Shown: piece after piece, positions 50,632 through 61,077 of the stretch
Layout of the letters: each line of letters starts with the position of its first letter
Numbering within the stretch: position 1 is the first letter of the stretch
Origin: Janthinobacterium sp. PC23-8
Lineage (GTDB): Bacteria; Pseudomonadota; Gammaproteobacteria; Burkholderiales; Burkholderiaceae_D
Length of the DNA stretch: 64,000 nucleotides
Direction: 5' to 3'
Assembly (NCBI RefSeq): GCF_002250505.1
Contig: NZ_NJGY01000001.1
Coordinates: 248,001-312,000 of the forward strand
The notes under the pieces: model-generated
Databases searched by the model: none
What the model saw: only the letters and a program-made list of their open reading frames with translations
What the model was told of the DNA's origin: nothing
Position numbers and translations under genes: made by a program

Positions 50632-52587
50632 CTAGCCATTGGCGGCGGCGGGCGTGAATGACCACTGCGCGTGCGGGCGTAAAAGATGCCCATTGCCAAC
50701 GCGGCGAGTATAACCGACCCGGTCGAAATATTCCAATACCTGGATCGCCCGCTTGCGGCCCAGAGCGCTGGCGTCGCGGTAGGCGGCCGCGCCCACTGCG
50801 CCCGAGCCCGCCGGCAAGCCGCCTTCCGCTTCCGCTTTTTCGGCCAGCTGGCGCACCAGCAGCGCCAGCTCGGCCAGGGCGGCCGGGTGGTAGAACAAAT
50901 CGTGCACCACCTGGTTGATCTGGCCCGCCTTGGCCAGTTTGCGCAGCAGGCGGCGGGTTTCGTCTTCCTCCACGCCGAACCGGCGCGACAGGTCGCGCGT
51001 CCATGGCGGCTCGAAGCGTCCCTGCTCCAGCGCAGCGAGGAAAGGCTCGGCGATGACCTGCTCTTCGGGCGTCAGCTCGACGCTATGGCCAGGCAGGTGC
51101 AGATTGGCGCCACGCGCCATGACGGCGCCGCTGGCCAGCAAGGCGTCGACCAGGTGGCTCCACAACGCGTCTTCGATGTCGGCGTCAAGGATGCGCTTCA
51201 GGCGCCACAGTTCCGGCCCTGCTTCATCGGGTGCGCGCGCATGGAAGGCGGCCAGGGCCGCCAGCACCCGCTGCGCCAAAGCCGCCAGCGCCGGCGGCGC
51301 CAGCAGCAATGCGTCGCCGCCGCGCAGGGCGATGCGGCGCGTGTCGTCCGGCAGCGCCATCGCGCTGGCCGGCAGCAGCGACAGGCGCACCAGCAGGGAC
51401 TCGCGCAGGCCCAGCGGGCTTTGCGCCAGCAGCGCCGCATAGTCGCCATGCGCGATGAAGGCGGCCAGGGCGTCGAGCCAGGCCAGCCTCACCGGGCTGC
51501 GCCGCTTGCGCGCGGGGCCGAACGGGTCGAGCACCATGCCGCCGCCCAGCGTCTGCGTGGCCTGCGCATTGCGCACCACGAAACGGTCGCCGGGCACGGC
51601 ATGCATCGGCGCGTCGAACACCAGCTGCACGCGCCCGACCTGGCCAGGCGCCAGGGTATCACCATCGATCACCACGGCGCGCGCCAGCTGGTGCGCCGCG
51701 CCCAGGTGCACATGCAGCGGCGACCAGGCTTTCAGCTGCACGCCGCTATCTGGCAGCAGGCGCAGTTCCACGTCGATGCGCTCGGAACACTGCGCCAGCT
51801 CGGGCGCGACGATCCAGTTGCCGCGCTCAATGGCGTCGCGGTCGATGCCGGCCAGGTTCAGCGCCAGGCGCTGGCCGGCCATGCCGGCATCGGCCGCGCG
51901 GTTCTGCGCATGGATGCTGCGTACCCGCGCCGTCTCGGCTCCGGGCGCCAGCTGCAAGGTGTCGCCCAACCGGGCGCGGCCGGCCAGCGCCGTACCGGTA
52001 ATCACCGTGCCCTGCCCCGACAGGGTGAACACGCGGTCCACGCCCAGGCGGAACAAGCGCCGTTCATCGCGCTGCGGCAGGCTGCGCGCCACTTGCGACA
52101 AATGCGCCAGCAAGGCCGCCACGCCGGGATCGTTCTCGACGCTGGCGTTGGTCGGAAAGACCGGGCTGCCGGCCAGCGGCGTGGCCGCCAGCAGCGCGGC
52201 AATGTCGCGTTCTACCTCGGCGAGCCTGGCCGCATCGGCGCGGTCGATCTTGCTCAACGCCACGGCGCCGCGCGTCACGCCCAGCAGCTGCAAAATCGCC
52301 AGGTGTTCGCGCGTTTGCGGCATCACGCCGTCGTCGGCCGCCACCACCAGCAAGGCGAAATCGATGCCGGTCACGCCCGAGGCCATGGTGCGGATGAATT
52401 TTTCGTGGCCGGGCACATCGATCACGCCCAGCACCGTGCCGTCCGCCAGCGGCAAATAGGCGTAACCGAGTTCGATCGAAATGCCGCGCGCCTGTTCTTC
52501 CTTCAGGCGGTCGGTATGCACGCCCGTCAAGGCACGCGTCAGGGTGGTCTTGCCATGGTCGATATGGCCTGCGGTGCCGACGATCAT
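50632..52587 (-). CDS. selB: Selenocysteine-specific elongation factor SelB
   Basis: Translation factor of 651 residues that brings Sec-tRNA-Sec to UGA codons next to a SECIS hairpin. EF-Tu-like GTPase: G1 [14 protein letters not shown]3 [13 protein letters not shown]4 SKID (in ALSKIDRAD). After domains II and III come winged-helix repeats in the last 250 residues that bind the SECIS RNA ([40 protein letters not shown]). Start ATG 52587 overlaps the selA stop by 4 bases; the longer open frame adds 36 residues from selA in another frame. Confidence 0.95.
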   Translation of the reverse strand: MIVGTAGHIDHGKTTLTRALTGVHTDRLKEEQARGISIELGYAYLPLADGTVLGVIDVPGHEKFIRTMASGVTGIDFALLVVAADDGVMPQTREHLAILQLLGVTRGAVALSKIDRADAARLAEVERDIAALLAATPLAGSPVFPTNASVENDPGVAALLAHLSQVARSLPQRDERRLFRLGVDRVFTLSGQGTVITGTALAGRARLGDTLQLAPGAETARVRSIHAQNRAADAGMAGQRLALNLAGIDRDAIERGNWIVAPELAQCSERIDVELRLLPDSGVQLKAWSPLHVHLGAAHQLARAVVIDGDTLAPGQVGRVQLVFDAPMHAVPGDRFVVRNAQATQTLGGGMVLDPFGPARKRRSPVRLAWLDALAAFIAHGDYAALLAQSPLGLRESLLVRLSLLPASAMALPDDTRRIALRGGDALLLAPPALAALAQRVLAALAAFHARAPDEAGPELWRLKRILDADIEDALWSHLVDALLASGAVMARGANLHLPGHSVELTPEEQVIAEPFLAALEQGRFEPPWTRDLSRRFGVEEDETRRLLRKLAKAGQINQVVHDLFYHPAALAELALLVRQLAEKAEAEGGLPAGSGAVGAAAYRDASALGRKRAIQVLEYFDRVGYTRRVGNGHLLRPHAQWSFTPAAANG

Positions 52588-53993
52588 GAATTGAGTTCTT
52601 CCAGCTGGTCGATAAAGGCTGATTGATGCGGCGCTTCCAGGCAACGCAGGTCGAGCCATAAAGTGTCTTGCGCGATGCGCCCGATCACGGGGCACGGCAA
52701 GGCGCGCAAGCGCTGCTCCAAGGTGCCCAGCGGGTTGCTCAGGCGCGAAGCCGGCGCGCTGCGGATCGCCAGGCCAAAGCTGGGCAGTTGATCGACCGGC
52801 AAGGCGCCGCTGCCGATCTGGCTTTTCATCGCCTCAGTCGTGACGACGTAGGCGGCGCCGAGCACCGTTTGCAACTGCGGCAGCAGCGTTTCAGCCTGAA
52901 CGCGCATGGCCGATGCAGGACGGGTCAGCAGGCGCAAGGTGCTCAATCGTTCAGCCAGGAGGTCGGGCGCTCGGTACAGCTGCAACACGGGCTCCAGGGC
53001 GGCCAGCGTCAGCTTGCCGACCCGCAGCGCGCGCTTCAATGGGTTGCGCTTGATCTGCGCGATCAGATCGGCGCGGCCGACGATCACGCCGCATTGCGGG
53101 CCACCGAGCAATTTGTCGCCGCTGAAGGTGACCAGGTCCGCCCCGGCCGCGATGGTTTCGCGCACCGTGGTTTCATGCGGCAGGCCGTATTGCGCCAGGT
53201 CGACCAGGGTGCCGCTGCCCAGGTCCACGGCAGTCGGCACGCCATGCCTGGCCGCCAGCGGCGCCAGTTCGTCCAACTCCACGCTTTTCGTAAAACCGGT
53301 AATCGCATAGTTGCTGCAATGGACCTTCATCAGCAAGGCCGTCTGTTCATTGATGCCATCGGCGTAATCACGCACGTGCGTGCGGTTGGTGCTGCCCACT
53401 TCGCGCAGCACGGCGCCGGCGCGCGTCATCACGTCGGGGATGCGGAAGGCGCCGCCGATTTCCACCAGTTCGCCGCGCGAGACAATCACCTCTTTTCCCT
53501 GCGCGAGGGTGTTCAACATCAGCAGCACGGCGGCCGCGTTGTTGTTGACGATGGTGGCCGCTTCGGCGCCCGTCAGTTCGCGCAGCAGTTCCTCGACCAG
53601 GTCGTCGCGGTCGCCGCGCTTGCCGGTGCCCAGGTCAAATTCCAGGTTCATCGGCCACTGCAGCGCTTCCACCACGGCCTGCACCGCCGCGTCGGGCAGC
53701 AGCGCGCGGCCCAGGTTGGTGTGCAGCACGGTGCCGGTCAGGTTGAACACGGCGCGCAAGTGCGAGCGCGACTGCGCCTGCAGCCGTTCGGCCATTTGCG
53801 CGGCGATCGATGCGATCGAAGCACCCTCCTCACAGACTGCGCCCGCCAGCATGGCGGCGCGCAGTTCGGCCAGCAACGCGCGCGCGCAGGCCAGTGTCTG
53901 CACGCGGCCGTATTGCGCAATCAGCTCCAGGCAAGCCGCGTCGCCCAGTATGCGGTCCACCGACGGCAGGCGCACGGTTTGCACAGTCTTCAT
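52584..53993 (-). CDS. selA: L-seryl-tRNA(Sec) selenium transferase SelA
   Basis: Pyridoxal-phosphate enzyme of 469 residues that converts Ser-tRNA-Sec to Sec-tRNA-Sec with selenophosphate. Family features are [52 protein letters not shown], and the PLP lysine in [20 protein letters not shown]. Start ATG 53993 shares its first base with the fdhE stop (TGATG), so the genes are coupled. Product and length are normal for the family. Confidence 0.95.
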   Translation of the reverse strand: MKTVQTVRLPSVDRILGDAACLELIAQYGRVQTLACARALLAELRAAMLAGAVCEEGASIASIAAQMAERLQAQSRSHLRAVFNLTGTVLHTNLGRALLPDAAVQAVVEALQWPMNLEFDLGTGKRGDRDDLVEELLRELTGAEAATIVNNNAAAVLLMLNTLAQGKEVIVSRGELVEIGGAFRIPDVMTRAGAVLREVGSTNRTHVRDYADGINEQTALLMKVHCSNYAITGFTKSVELDELAPLAARHGVPTAVDLGSGTLVDLAQYGLPHETTVRETIAAGADLVTFSGDKLLGGPQCGVIVGRADLIAQIKRNPLKRALRVGKLTLAALEPVLQLYRAPDLLAERLSTLRLLTRPASAMRVQAETLLPQLQTVLGAAYVVTTEAMKSQIGSGALPVDQLPSFGLAIRSAPASRLSNPLGTLEQRLRALPCPVIGRIAQDTLWLDLRCLEAPHQSAFIDQLEELNS

Positions 53994-55057
53994 CAGGCTT
54001 CGCTTCCCTGTGGTTCGGATTTGCCCAGCCACAGCAGCGGATTGCCGCTGGCGCGCTGGTAGCCCGCCTCGCCGACCAGCAGATCGAGCATCAGGCTGGC
54101 CAGGTCGTCGGCCAGCGGTTCGACCTTGTAATCGTGCTCCTGGTTGAAGACCTTGCGGTAGGTATGGCAATCGTCGCAGGTCTCCGCGCGCGCCACTTTT
54201 TTCGGATCATTGGCCTTGTTGGCCAGTTTGTCGTCCTTGGCCGCGGCCGGATCGAACGGCGCCGCGTCGTTGGCGTCCAGGCCCTGGTAGGCGATCTTGC
54301 CGTTCTGCTCGCAAGTCGAACATTTCACGCGCACCATATGCCACTCGCTTTCGCAAATACCGCAGTGCAGATAACGATAGCCCTGCGACTGGCCGCCGAT
54401 GCGGATCACGCTGGCCACCGGGTGCGAGCCGCAGACGGGGCACAGGGTGCCCGTCTCCAGGTCGGGCACGCGCGTGGCGCGCAACTGGCTGGCCGAAGTG
54501 GACCACAGGATCTGCAGCGCAGCAGCGACAAACGGCGCGTGCATGGGGTTGAGGTTGTCGCCGTTTTCATCGAGCACCGCGTCGGCGCAGGCCTCCAACG
54601 CCGCCTCGTCCAGCGCGCGCAGCTGCGCCAGCACTTGCGTCAGGCCGGCCGACAATGCCGGCTGGGCGGCGGCCGTGGCAGCCAGTTCGCCCAGCAGATC
54701 ATGGAAGATGGTGCGCCAGACGGGCGGCCGCGCGCCGCTGACGGGCAGCACCGGCATGCGGTGCTGGACGGCGCGGCGCAGCGCATCGGCGTCGGCCACC
54801 GACACGGCGCCGGGCGCCAGTGTCGAGACCACCGCCGCCTGCGCATCGGCCAGCGCGGCCATCAGCACCAGGTAACCGCGCATGCCGGCATCGACCGGAA
54901 TGCCCTTGATGTTTCCCTGCGCCAGTTCGCGCAGGCGCTGCGCGCGCGCCGTAAACAGGTTTGACGGCTGCGGCAGCAGCAGGCGCGCAATCGCGTTATG
55001 GTCCAGGCCTTCGATTTCGCCTGGCTGGAGTATGCGTTGTACCAATGGAATTCCCAT
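53993..55057 (-). CDS. fdhE: Formate dehydrogenase accessory protein FdhE
   Basis: Maturation factor of 354 residues needed for active periplasmic formate dehydrogenase. It has the four CxxC rubredoxin-like sites: [27 protein letters not shown] and CDDCHTY. The start is ATG 55057; the codon before it is TTG, which would add one residue. A strong terminator lies between the cytochrome subunit gene and this gene, so transcription of fdhE and the sel genes is probably lower than that of the enzyme genes. Confidence 0.93.
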   Translation of the reverse strand: MGIPLVQRILQPGEIEGLDHNAIARLLLPQPSNLFTARAQRLRELAQGNIKGIPVDAGMRGYLVLMAALADAQAAVVSTLAPGAVSVADADALRRAVQHRMPVLPVSGARPPVWRTIFHDLLGELAATAAAQPALSAGLTQVLAQLRALDEAALEACADAVLDENGDNLNPMHAPFVAAALQILWSTSASQLRATRVPDLETGTLCPVCGSHPVASVIRIGGQSQGYRYLHCGICESEWHMVRVKCSTCEQNGKIAYQGLDANDAAPFDPAAAKDDKLANKANDPKKVARAETCDDCHTYRKVFNQEHDYKVEPLADDLASLMLDLLVGEAGYQRASGNPLLWLGKSEPQGSEA

Positions 55058-55090
55058 CAAAAAACGGTGCTGTAAAGCATTTTAATCGAT

Positions 55091-55125
55091 AAAAAGAACG
55101 GGGCCAGTCTGTCACGACTGACCCC
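55091..55125 (-). terminator. Intrinsic terminator between fdh structural genes and fdhE-selA-selB-selC
   Basis: On the minus strand a 10-bp stem with one G-U pair (55100-55109 with 55116-55125; arms ggggtcagtc/gactggcccc), loop of 6, followed after two or three bases by a T-rich stretch (55091-55097). Fits rho-independent termination or attenuation inside the operon. Confidence 0.85.
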
Positions 55126-55150
55126 AGCTGTTGCCTTGGGCTAAAAAAGC

Positions 55151-55825
55151 CTAGCGCTTGCTGTTGCGGATCACCGCCTCGAACCACTTCGGATGGTGCT
55201 TGCGCGCCCAGCCGTACGTGACGGTGCCGCGCACCATCGCGCCGATCGAGCCCTTGACCCACAGCGCGGCATAGATATGCACGATGATGGCGCAGATGAT
55301 GCCGAAGGCGCAGATCGCATGCAGCAAGGCGGCCGCGCGGATGACGGGAATCGGGAAATAGAACGCGAAATACGCGCGCCAGATCACGATGCCCGACAGC
55401 AGCAAACCGACCATGCAGAACAGCAGCACGAAGAACAGGATCTTCTGGCCGGCATTGTATTTGCCGATCTTCGGCAGCTTCTCTTCGCGGTTATTGAGCA
55501 CATCATCGATCTGTCTCAGCCACTGTTTGTCGCCGTCCTCGAACTGGTTGTGGTGCCAGAAGCGCAGCACCAGGATCGCGAACGAGACAAACATCACCAG
55601 GCCGGCAAACGGATGCAGGATGCGCGTCCATTGACCGCCGCCGAACAGCAGCGCCAGCCACGCCATCGAGGGATGGAACATGGCCAGGCCCGACAAGGCC
55701 AGCAGCACGAAGGTGATGGCGGTAATCCAGTGATTGCTGCGCTCATTGGGATTGTAGCGCTGTATCAGCGGATTGCCGTCCTTGTCGCGCAAGGGGTCAT
55801 GCCCGTGGAGATTATCGTGGCTCAT
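55151..55825 (-). CDS. fdoI: Formate dehydrogenase cytochrome b subunit (gamma)
   Basis: Membrane subunit of 224 residues with four transmembrane segments ([80 protein letters not shown]). His residues in these segments coordinate two b hemes, and the unit passes electrons from formate to quinone. Overlaps the beta-subunit gene by 14 bases. FdnI and FdoI cannot be told apart from sequence alone. Confidence 0.93.
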   Translation of the reverse strand: MSHDNLHGHDPLRDKDGNPLIQRYNPNERSNHWITAITFVLLALSGLAMFHPSMAWLALLFGGGQWTRILHPFAGLVMFVSFAILVLRFWHHNQFEDGDKQWLRQIDDVLNNREEKLPKIGKYNAGQKILFFVLLFCMVGLLLSGIVIWRAYFAFYFPIPVIRAAALLHAICAFGIICAIIVHIYAALWVKGSIGAMVRGTVTYGWARKHHPKWFEAVIRNSKR

Positions 55826-56735
55826 GCTGATCCTCCCGCAGGCGCTTGGCCTCTGCCAGGGCTTCGCGCTCTTCGTCCCTGCTCACCTCGTTCGGACCGA
55901 CACGCGTGTAGTGGAAAAAGCCGGCCAGTGCGGTCGCGGCCATGCCGGCCACGGCCAGCGGCTTGGACCAGCCCTTCCAGAAACCGACCATCGGGCTGAT
56001 GCGCGGCCGGTCCGGCAGGTTGGAATACAGGCGCGGCTTGTCGGCATGGTGCAGCACATACATCACGTGCGTGCCGCCCACGCCCAGCGGATCGTACAGG
56101 CCGGCGTTGTCAAAGCCGCGCGACTTCAGGTCGACGATGCGCTCTTCGGCATGGACCTTCATGTCTTCCTTGGTGCCGAACAAGATGGCACCGGTCGGAC
56201 AGGTTTTCACGCAAGCCGGTTCCTGGCCGACGGCCACGCGGTCCGAACAGAGCGTGCACTTGTAGGCGCGGTCGTCCTTTTTCGAAATGCGGGGCACGTC
56301 GAACGGACAGCCGGCCACGCAGTAGCCGCAGCCGATGCAGTTTTCCTGATGGAAATCCACAATGCCGTTGGTGTACTGCACGATGGCGCCAGGCGCCGGG
56401 CAGGCTTTCAGGCAGCCCGGGTCTTCGCAGTGCATGCAGCCGTCCTTGCGGATCAGCCACTCCAGGTTGCCGTCGTTACTTTCGTGTTCGGCAAAACGCA
56501 TCACCGTCCACGATTGCGGCGTCAGGTCGGTCGGATTGTCGTAGGTGCCATGGTTTTCGCCGACTTCGTCGCGCAAGTCGTTCCATTCCATGCACGCCGT
56601 CTGGCAAGCCTTGCAGCCGATGCACTTCGACACATCGATCAGCTTGGCGACCGTGCCCGTCACCGGCGTCCTCGCCTGCGGCGCGGTGACGGTGGTGGCG
56701 GACAGGCGCCGGATATCCAAAGATTGCAGTGCCAT
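55812..56735 (-). CDS. fdoH: Formate dehydrogenase iron-sulfur subunit (beta)
   Basis: Electron-transfer subunit of 307 residues with ligands for four [4Fe-4S] clusters: [35 protein letters not shown] and [22 protein letters not shown]-terminal transmembrane helix ([20 protein letters not shown]) anchors it in the membrane, as in FDH-N and FDH-O. It lies 13 bases after the alpha-subunit stop and overlaps the gamma-subunit gene. Confidence 0.94.
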   Translation of the reverse strand: MALQSLDIRRLSATTVTAPQARTPVTGTVAKLIDVSKCIGCKACQTACMEWNDLRDEVGENHGTYDNPTDLTPQSWTVMRFAEHESNDGNLEWLIRKDGCMHCEDPGCLKACPAPGAIVQYTNGIVDFHQENCIGCGYCVAGCPFDVPRISKKDDRAYKCTLCSDRVAVGQEPACVKTCPTGAILFGTKEDMKVHAEERIVDLKSRGFDNAGLYDPLGVGGTHVMYVLHHADKPRLYSNLPDRPRISPMVGFWKGWSKPLAVAGMAATALAGFFHYTRVGPNEVSRDEEREALAEAKRLREDQHEPR

Positions 56736-56748
56736 TATTGAGCTCCCA

Positions 56749-59700
56749 TCATGCTTTTTCCACCTTCACCAGGAAGGACTTGAATTCCGGCGTTTGCGAA
56801 TTCGCATCCCCCACGCCCGGCGTCAGGGTATTGATCAGATACCCCGGCTTGGCCACCCCCGTAAAGCCCCAGTGCAGCGGCAGGCCGACGGTGTGCACCT
56901 GCTTGCCTTCGATCGTCAACGCCTTGATGCGCTTGGTGACGACGGCCTTGGCGATGATATGGCCGCGCTTGGAACTGACACGGACCTCGCCGCCGGCGAC
57001 GACGCCGATGCTTTTGGCCAGCTCTTCGCCGATTTCAACGAATTGCTGCGGCTGGATGATGGCGTTCAGGCGCGCATGCTTGGTCCAGTAATGGAAATGC
57101 TCGGTCAGGCGGTAGCTGGTGGCCACATGCGGATACTCCTCATGCGTGCCGAACATTTTCCGGTCATCGGCGAACACGCGCGCGGCCGGATTGCTGGTCG
57201 CCTGCGGGTTTTTCGGATGCATCGGGTTGTAGCCGAGCGGATTTTCAAACGGCTCGTAATGTTCGGGGAACGGTCCTTCGGCCATCGCGCCGCGCGCAAA
57301 GAAACGCGCCACGCCCTCGCCGAGCATGATGAACGGGCCCATGCCGTTTTCGGGCGGCTCGTCGATCTTGAAGTCGGGAATATCGGCGCCGGTCCAGTTG
57401 CTGCCATTCCACTCGATGAGTTTGCGGGTCGGGTCGAATGGCTTGCCCTTCAGGTCGCACGAGGCACGGTTGTACAGCACGCGGCGATTCGCCGGCCACG
57501 CCCAGGCCCAGCCCAGCGTCTGGCCGATGCCGGTCGGGTCGCTGTTGTCGCGCCGTCCCATCTGGTTGCCCGCCTGCGTCCAGCTGCCGGCGAAAATCCA
57601 GCAACCGCTGGTGGTGGTGCCGTCGTCGCGCAGCTGCGCAAACGAAGCGAGCTGCTCGCCCTTCTTGACCAGCAACTTGCTCGCGTCCTTGGGATCGTAC
57701 AGATCGGCCAGCGCACGGCCGTTGAATTCTCGGGCGATCTCTTCCGGCTGCGGATCATGCGGCCGCGCATAATTCCACGTCAGGTTCAGAATCGGGTCCG
57801 GGAACTTGCCGCCCTCTTTCTGGTACAGGGTACGCATGCGCAAGAACAATCCCGACATGATCTCGAGGTCGCTGCGCGCCTGGCCCGGCGGTTCGGCCGC
57901 CTGCCAGTGCCACTGCAGCACGCGCGAGGAGCTGACCAGGGAGCCGCGCTCTTCGGCGAAGCAGCTGGTCGGCAAGCGGAACACCTCGGTCATGATCTTG
58001 CCCGGATCGACTTCGTGGTACTGGCCGTGCGGCTTCCAGAATTCACCGGTTTCCACCGCCAGCGGATCCATGATGACGAGGAACTTGAGCTTAGCCAGCG
58101 CTTCGGTGACCTTCTGCTTGTTCGGCGCGGAGGCCAGCACATTGAAGCCCTGGCAGATATAGCCGGTCATCTTGCCTTGGTGCATGTTCTCGATGGCCTG
58201 CATCAGGTCATACGGCTTGTCGAGCTTGGGCAGGTAGTCGAAGGCGTAGTTGTTCTCGGCCGTGGCAAAGTCGCCCCACCACGTTTTCATGAAGCTGACG
58301 TGGAACTTGCGGTAATTGCTCCAGTAGCTGAGCTGGTTCGGCCGCAGCGGCTTGGTGGCGCGCGCGCTGATATAGCCGTCGAAGTCCTGCTCACCCTCGT
58401 TCGGCAAGGTCATGTAGCCGGGCAGCAGGTTCGACATCAGGCCCAGGTCGGTCAGGCCCTGGATGTTCGAGTGGCCGCGCAAGGCGTTCATGCCGCCGCC
58501 GGCGATGCCCATATTGCCCAGCAACAGCTGCACCATGGCGCCGGTGCGGATGGTCTGCGCGCCGGTCGAATGGTGGGTCCAGCCCAGCGCGTACAGAATG
58601 GTGCCGGCGCGTCCCGGCACGGCAGTCGACGCCAGTGCTTCGGCCACCTTGTGGAACTTGTCGGCCGACACGCCGCACGTGCGTTCGACCATCTCGGTCG
58701 TGTAGCGCGCGTAGTGCTTCTTCATCATCTGGTAGACGCAGCGCGGGTGCTCCAGGGTCGGGTCGACCTTGGCATAGCCGTCTTCGCCGATCTCGTAGTC
58801 CCAGGTGCTCTTGTCGGTGTACTTGCCTTTTTCCTTGTCGAAGCCCGAATACAGGCCATCCTCGAAAGCATAATCTTCGCGCACGATAAACGGCATGTCC
58901 GTGTAGTTGCGCACGTACTCATGCTGGATCTTGTCGTTCGTCAGCAGATAATTGATGATCGCGCCGAGGAAGACGATGTCCGTGCCGGTACGCGTGGCGC
59001 AGTAGTAATCTGCCACGGATGCGGTACGGGTAAAACGCGGGTCGACCACGATCAGCTTGGCCTTGTTATGGGCCTTCGCTTCCGTCACCCACTTGAAGCC
59101 GCAAGGATGGGCTTCCGCTGCATTGCCGCCCATGACCAGGATCACATCGGCATTCTTGATATCGACCCAATGATTCGTCATCGCGCCACGGCCAAACGTC
59201 GGGGCAAGACCTGCCACCGTCGGTCCGTGTCATACACGCGCCTGATTATCAAAGGTCAGCATCCCCATGCTGCGCACTGTCTTGTGGGTCAGATACCCGA
59301 CTTCGTTGCTGCCGGCGGACGCGGCCAGCATGCCGGTGGAGAGCCAGCGGTTGACGGTCTGGCCGGCGGCATTCTTTTCGATCAGGTTGGCGTCGCGGTC
59401 ATCCTTCATCAGGCGCGCGATCTTGTCGAGCGCCACATCCCAGGAAATCGGCTGCCATTCGGTGCCGCCCGGCGCGCGGTACTCGGGCACTTTCAGGCGG
59501 TTCGGGCTGTGGATGAAGTCGATCAGGCTGGCGCCTTTCGGGCACAAGGTGCCGCGATTGACGGGGTGATCGGCATCGCCTTCCACGTGGATGATGCTGG
59601 AGACGGCGTTTTTCGCGCCGTCGCCCAGGCCGTACAACAGGACCCCGCACCCTACCGAACAGTAAGGACAGGTATTGCGTGTCTCGGTGGTCCGGGACAG

Positions 59701-59820
59701 CTTGTATTGCCGCACTTCCGCCAGCGCCTGGCCCGGTGCAAAACCGAGCATGGCGAGGCTGGAGCCGGCAATGGTCGCGCCAGTTACCCGGAGGAACTGG
59801 CGCCTTGACATCTGAACCAT
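56749..59820 (-). CDS. fdoG: Selenocysteine-containing formate dehydrogenase alpha subunit (UGA read as Sec)
   Basis: Molybdopterin enzyme of 1023 residues oxidising formate to CO2 in the periplasm. It has a Tat signal ([20 protein letters not shown]), [4Fe-4S] ligands [11 protein letters not shown] and GTLCPKGAS, and an in-frame TGA at 59230-59232 (codon 197) between DNQARV and [20 protein letters not shown], exactly where FDH-N/FDH-O have selenocysteine. Both parts read as one protein with no frameshift. A SECIS-like hairpin follows the UGA, and selA, selB and selC lie downstream in the same orientation, so Sec insertion is well supported. The start ATG 59820 is preceded by AGAGG. Confidence 0.96.
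59190..59232 (-). promoter_or_regulatory. SECIS element after the fdoG UGA codon
   Basis: The minus-strand RNA following UGA folds to a short helix (ggca/tgcc) closed over the loop ggtct (59207-59211), 18 bases past the codon. E. coli fdhF and fdnG elements have the same GGUCU loop at this distance, which SelB recognises. Confidence 0.85.
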
Positions 59821-59858
59821 ATCAGGCCTCTATGAGGTGAGTAAAAATAAAAGTCAGG

Positions 59859-59876
59859 ATGGCATCGCACTGCCAT
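59859..59876 (-). promoter_or_regulatory. Perfect inverted repeat in the fdoG leader
   Basis: Palindrome atggca-N6-tgccat (59859-59864 and 59871-59876) 39-56 bases before the fdoG start, inside the 152-base gap after the nitronate monooxygenase gene. It could be an operator or, since a T-rich stretch follows on the minus strand, a terminator of the upstream gene. A second weaker repeat (gcctca/tgaggc) lies at 59892-59911. Confidence 0.4.
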
Positions 59877-59972
59877 ACCACCTTATTTTACGCCTCAATC
59901 ACGGATGAGGCCGCGCACCGAAATCTTCATTCCTGAAATACAATACTTTCCTCTACTAAAGTATAGTTTCTT

Positions 59973-61043
59973 TTATACAACAAATCCCGCTGCTGCGGCC
60001 AGTTGCAAGGTCAAGCTGCCGGCCGGCAAGCTCGCTGCCAGGCGCGCCGCCTGGCCAGACCACAGCAGGCTGAAGTCGCCGCTGCCCTGCGCTTCGGCCT
60101 GTTGCTTGAGCAGCAAGGAGGCGCCGCCGGCCAGCGGAAACGCCGGTGCCAGTGCCGACATCGGTCCGGCTTCGCGCACCAGCCGGTTGGCCAGCCCCCG
60201 CGCGGGCCGCCCCGTAAAGACATTGGTCAGCCGCGTCTGGTCGTCGTGCGCTGCGGCCAGGGCGGCGCGGTGGATGGCCGATGTGCGTGCTTCGGGACAC
60301 AGCAAATAGGCCGTGCCCACCTGTACCGCCGAGGCGCCCAGCGCCAGCGCGGCGCGCACGCCGCGCGCGTCGGCGATGCCGCCGGCGGCGATCACCGGCA
60401 CCGTCACGGCGTCGGCCATTTGCGGCACCAGGGCGAAGGTGCCGACTTGCGCATCGATATCGTCGGTCAAAAACATGCCGCGATGGCCGCCCGCTTCCCA
60501 GCCCTGGGCGATAATGGCGTCGCAACCGTGCTGTTCCAGCCACAGCGCTTCCGCCACGGTAGTGGCCGACGACAGGATCACTGCGCCAGTCGCCTTGACC
60601 CGCGCCAGGAAGTCTTGCGATGGCAGGCCGAAGTGAAAGCTGACCACGCCGGGGCGCAGTTCTTCGACCAGCGCGCACATCTCCTCGCCGAAAGGCCGGC
60701 GCACCGAGGTGGGAATCGGCAGCGCCGGATCGATGCCCAGTTCTACATAATATGGGTGCAAGCGATCGCGCCAGGCCGCTTCGCGCGCGGCATCGGCTTC
60801 AGGCTGCTGGTGGCAAAAGAAGTTCAGATTGACGGGCCTGTCGGTGGCGGCACGGATGACCTGCATTTCAGCGCGGATCTGCTGCGCGTCGAGGCCGGCG
60901 CAGGCGAGCGAGCCGAGGCCGCCGGCCTGCGCCACGGCCACCACCACCTCATGCATGGCGGCAGCCACCATCGGCGCCTGGATCACGGGCAGGTCCACGC
61001 CCAGCAAGCGGGTGACGCGTTGGTCAGGCGAATTATTTGTCAT
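59973..61043 (-). CDS. Nitronate monooxygenase (FMN-dependent)
   Basis: TIM-barrel flavoenzyme of 356 residues that oxidises nitronates such as propionate 3-nitronate. Family motifs are PVIQAPMVAAAMHEVVVAVA (start of barrel), FHFGLPSQDFLARVKATGAV, AIIAQGWEAGGHRGMFL with the catalytic His, and IAAGGIADARGVRAALALGA for phosphate binding of FMN. Start ATG 61043 follows AAAGGACCGCC; the longer frame adds ten residues. Preceded on the same strand by a LysR regulator 34 bases away. Confidence 0.92.
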   Translation of the reverse strand: MTNNSPDQRVTRLLGVDLPVIQAPMVAAAMHEVVVAVAQAGGLGSLACAGLDAQQIRAEMQVIRAATDRPVNLNFFCHQQPEADAAREAAWRDRLHPYYVELGIDPALPIPTSVRRPFGEEMCALVEELRPGVVSFHFGLPSQDFLARVKATGAVILSSATTVAEALWLEQHGCDAIIAQGWEAGGHRGMFLTDDIDAQVGTFALVPQMADAVTVPVIAAGGIADARGVRAALALGASAVQVGTAYLLCPEARTSAIHRAALAAAHDDQTRLTNVFTGRPARGLANRLVREAGPMSALAPAFPLAGGASLLLKQQAEAQGSGDFSLLWSGQAARLAASLPAGSLTLQLAAAAGFVV

Positions 61044-61077
61044 GGCGGTCCTTTCGTCAGGGGGTTGCCCCATTAGA

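Noticed and set aside
50686..52626. 646-residue plus-strand open frame
   Set aside because: Shadow of selB on the opposite strand; selB motifs and the coupling with selA decide.
56545..59808. 1087-residue open frame on the plus strand
   Set aside because: It lies entirely opposite fdoG, beginning in the start of the fdoH region, and shows no family motif; composition is the Arg/His/Gln-rich kind typical of antisense frames in GC-rich genes.
59217..59820. fdoG as two genes or a pseudogene
   Set aside because: The frame is unbroken apart from one TGA exactly at the known Sec position, with SECIS-like loop and sel genes next to it.
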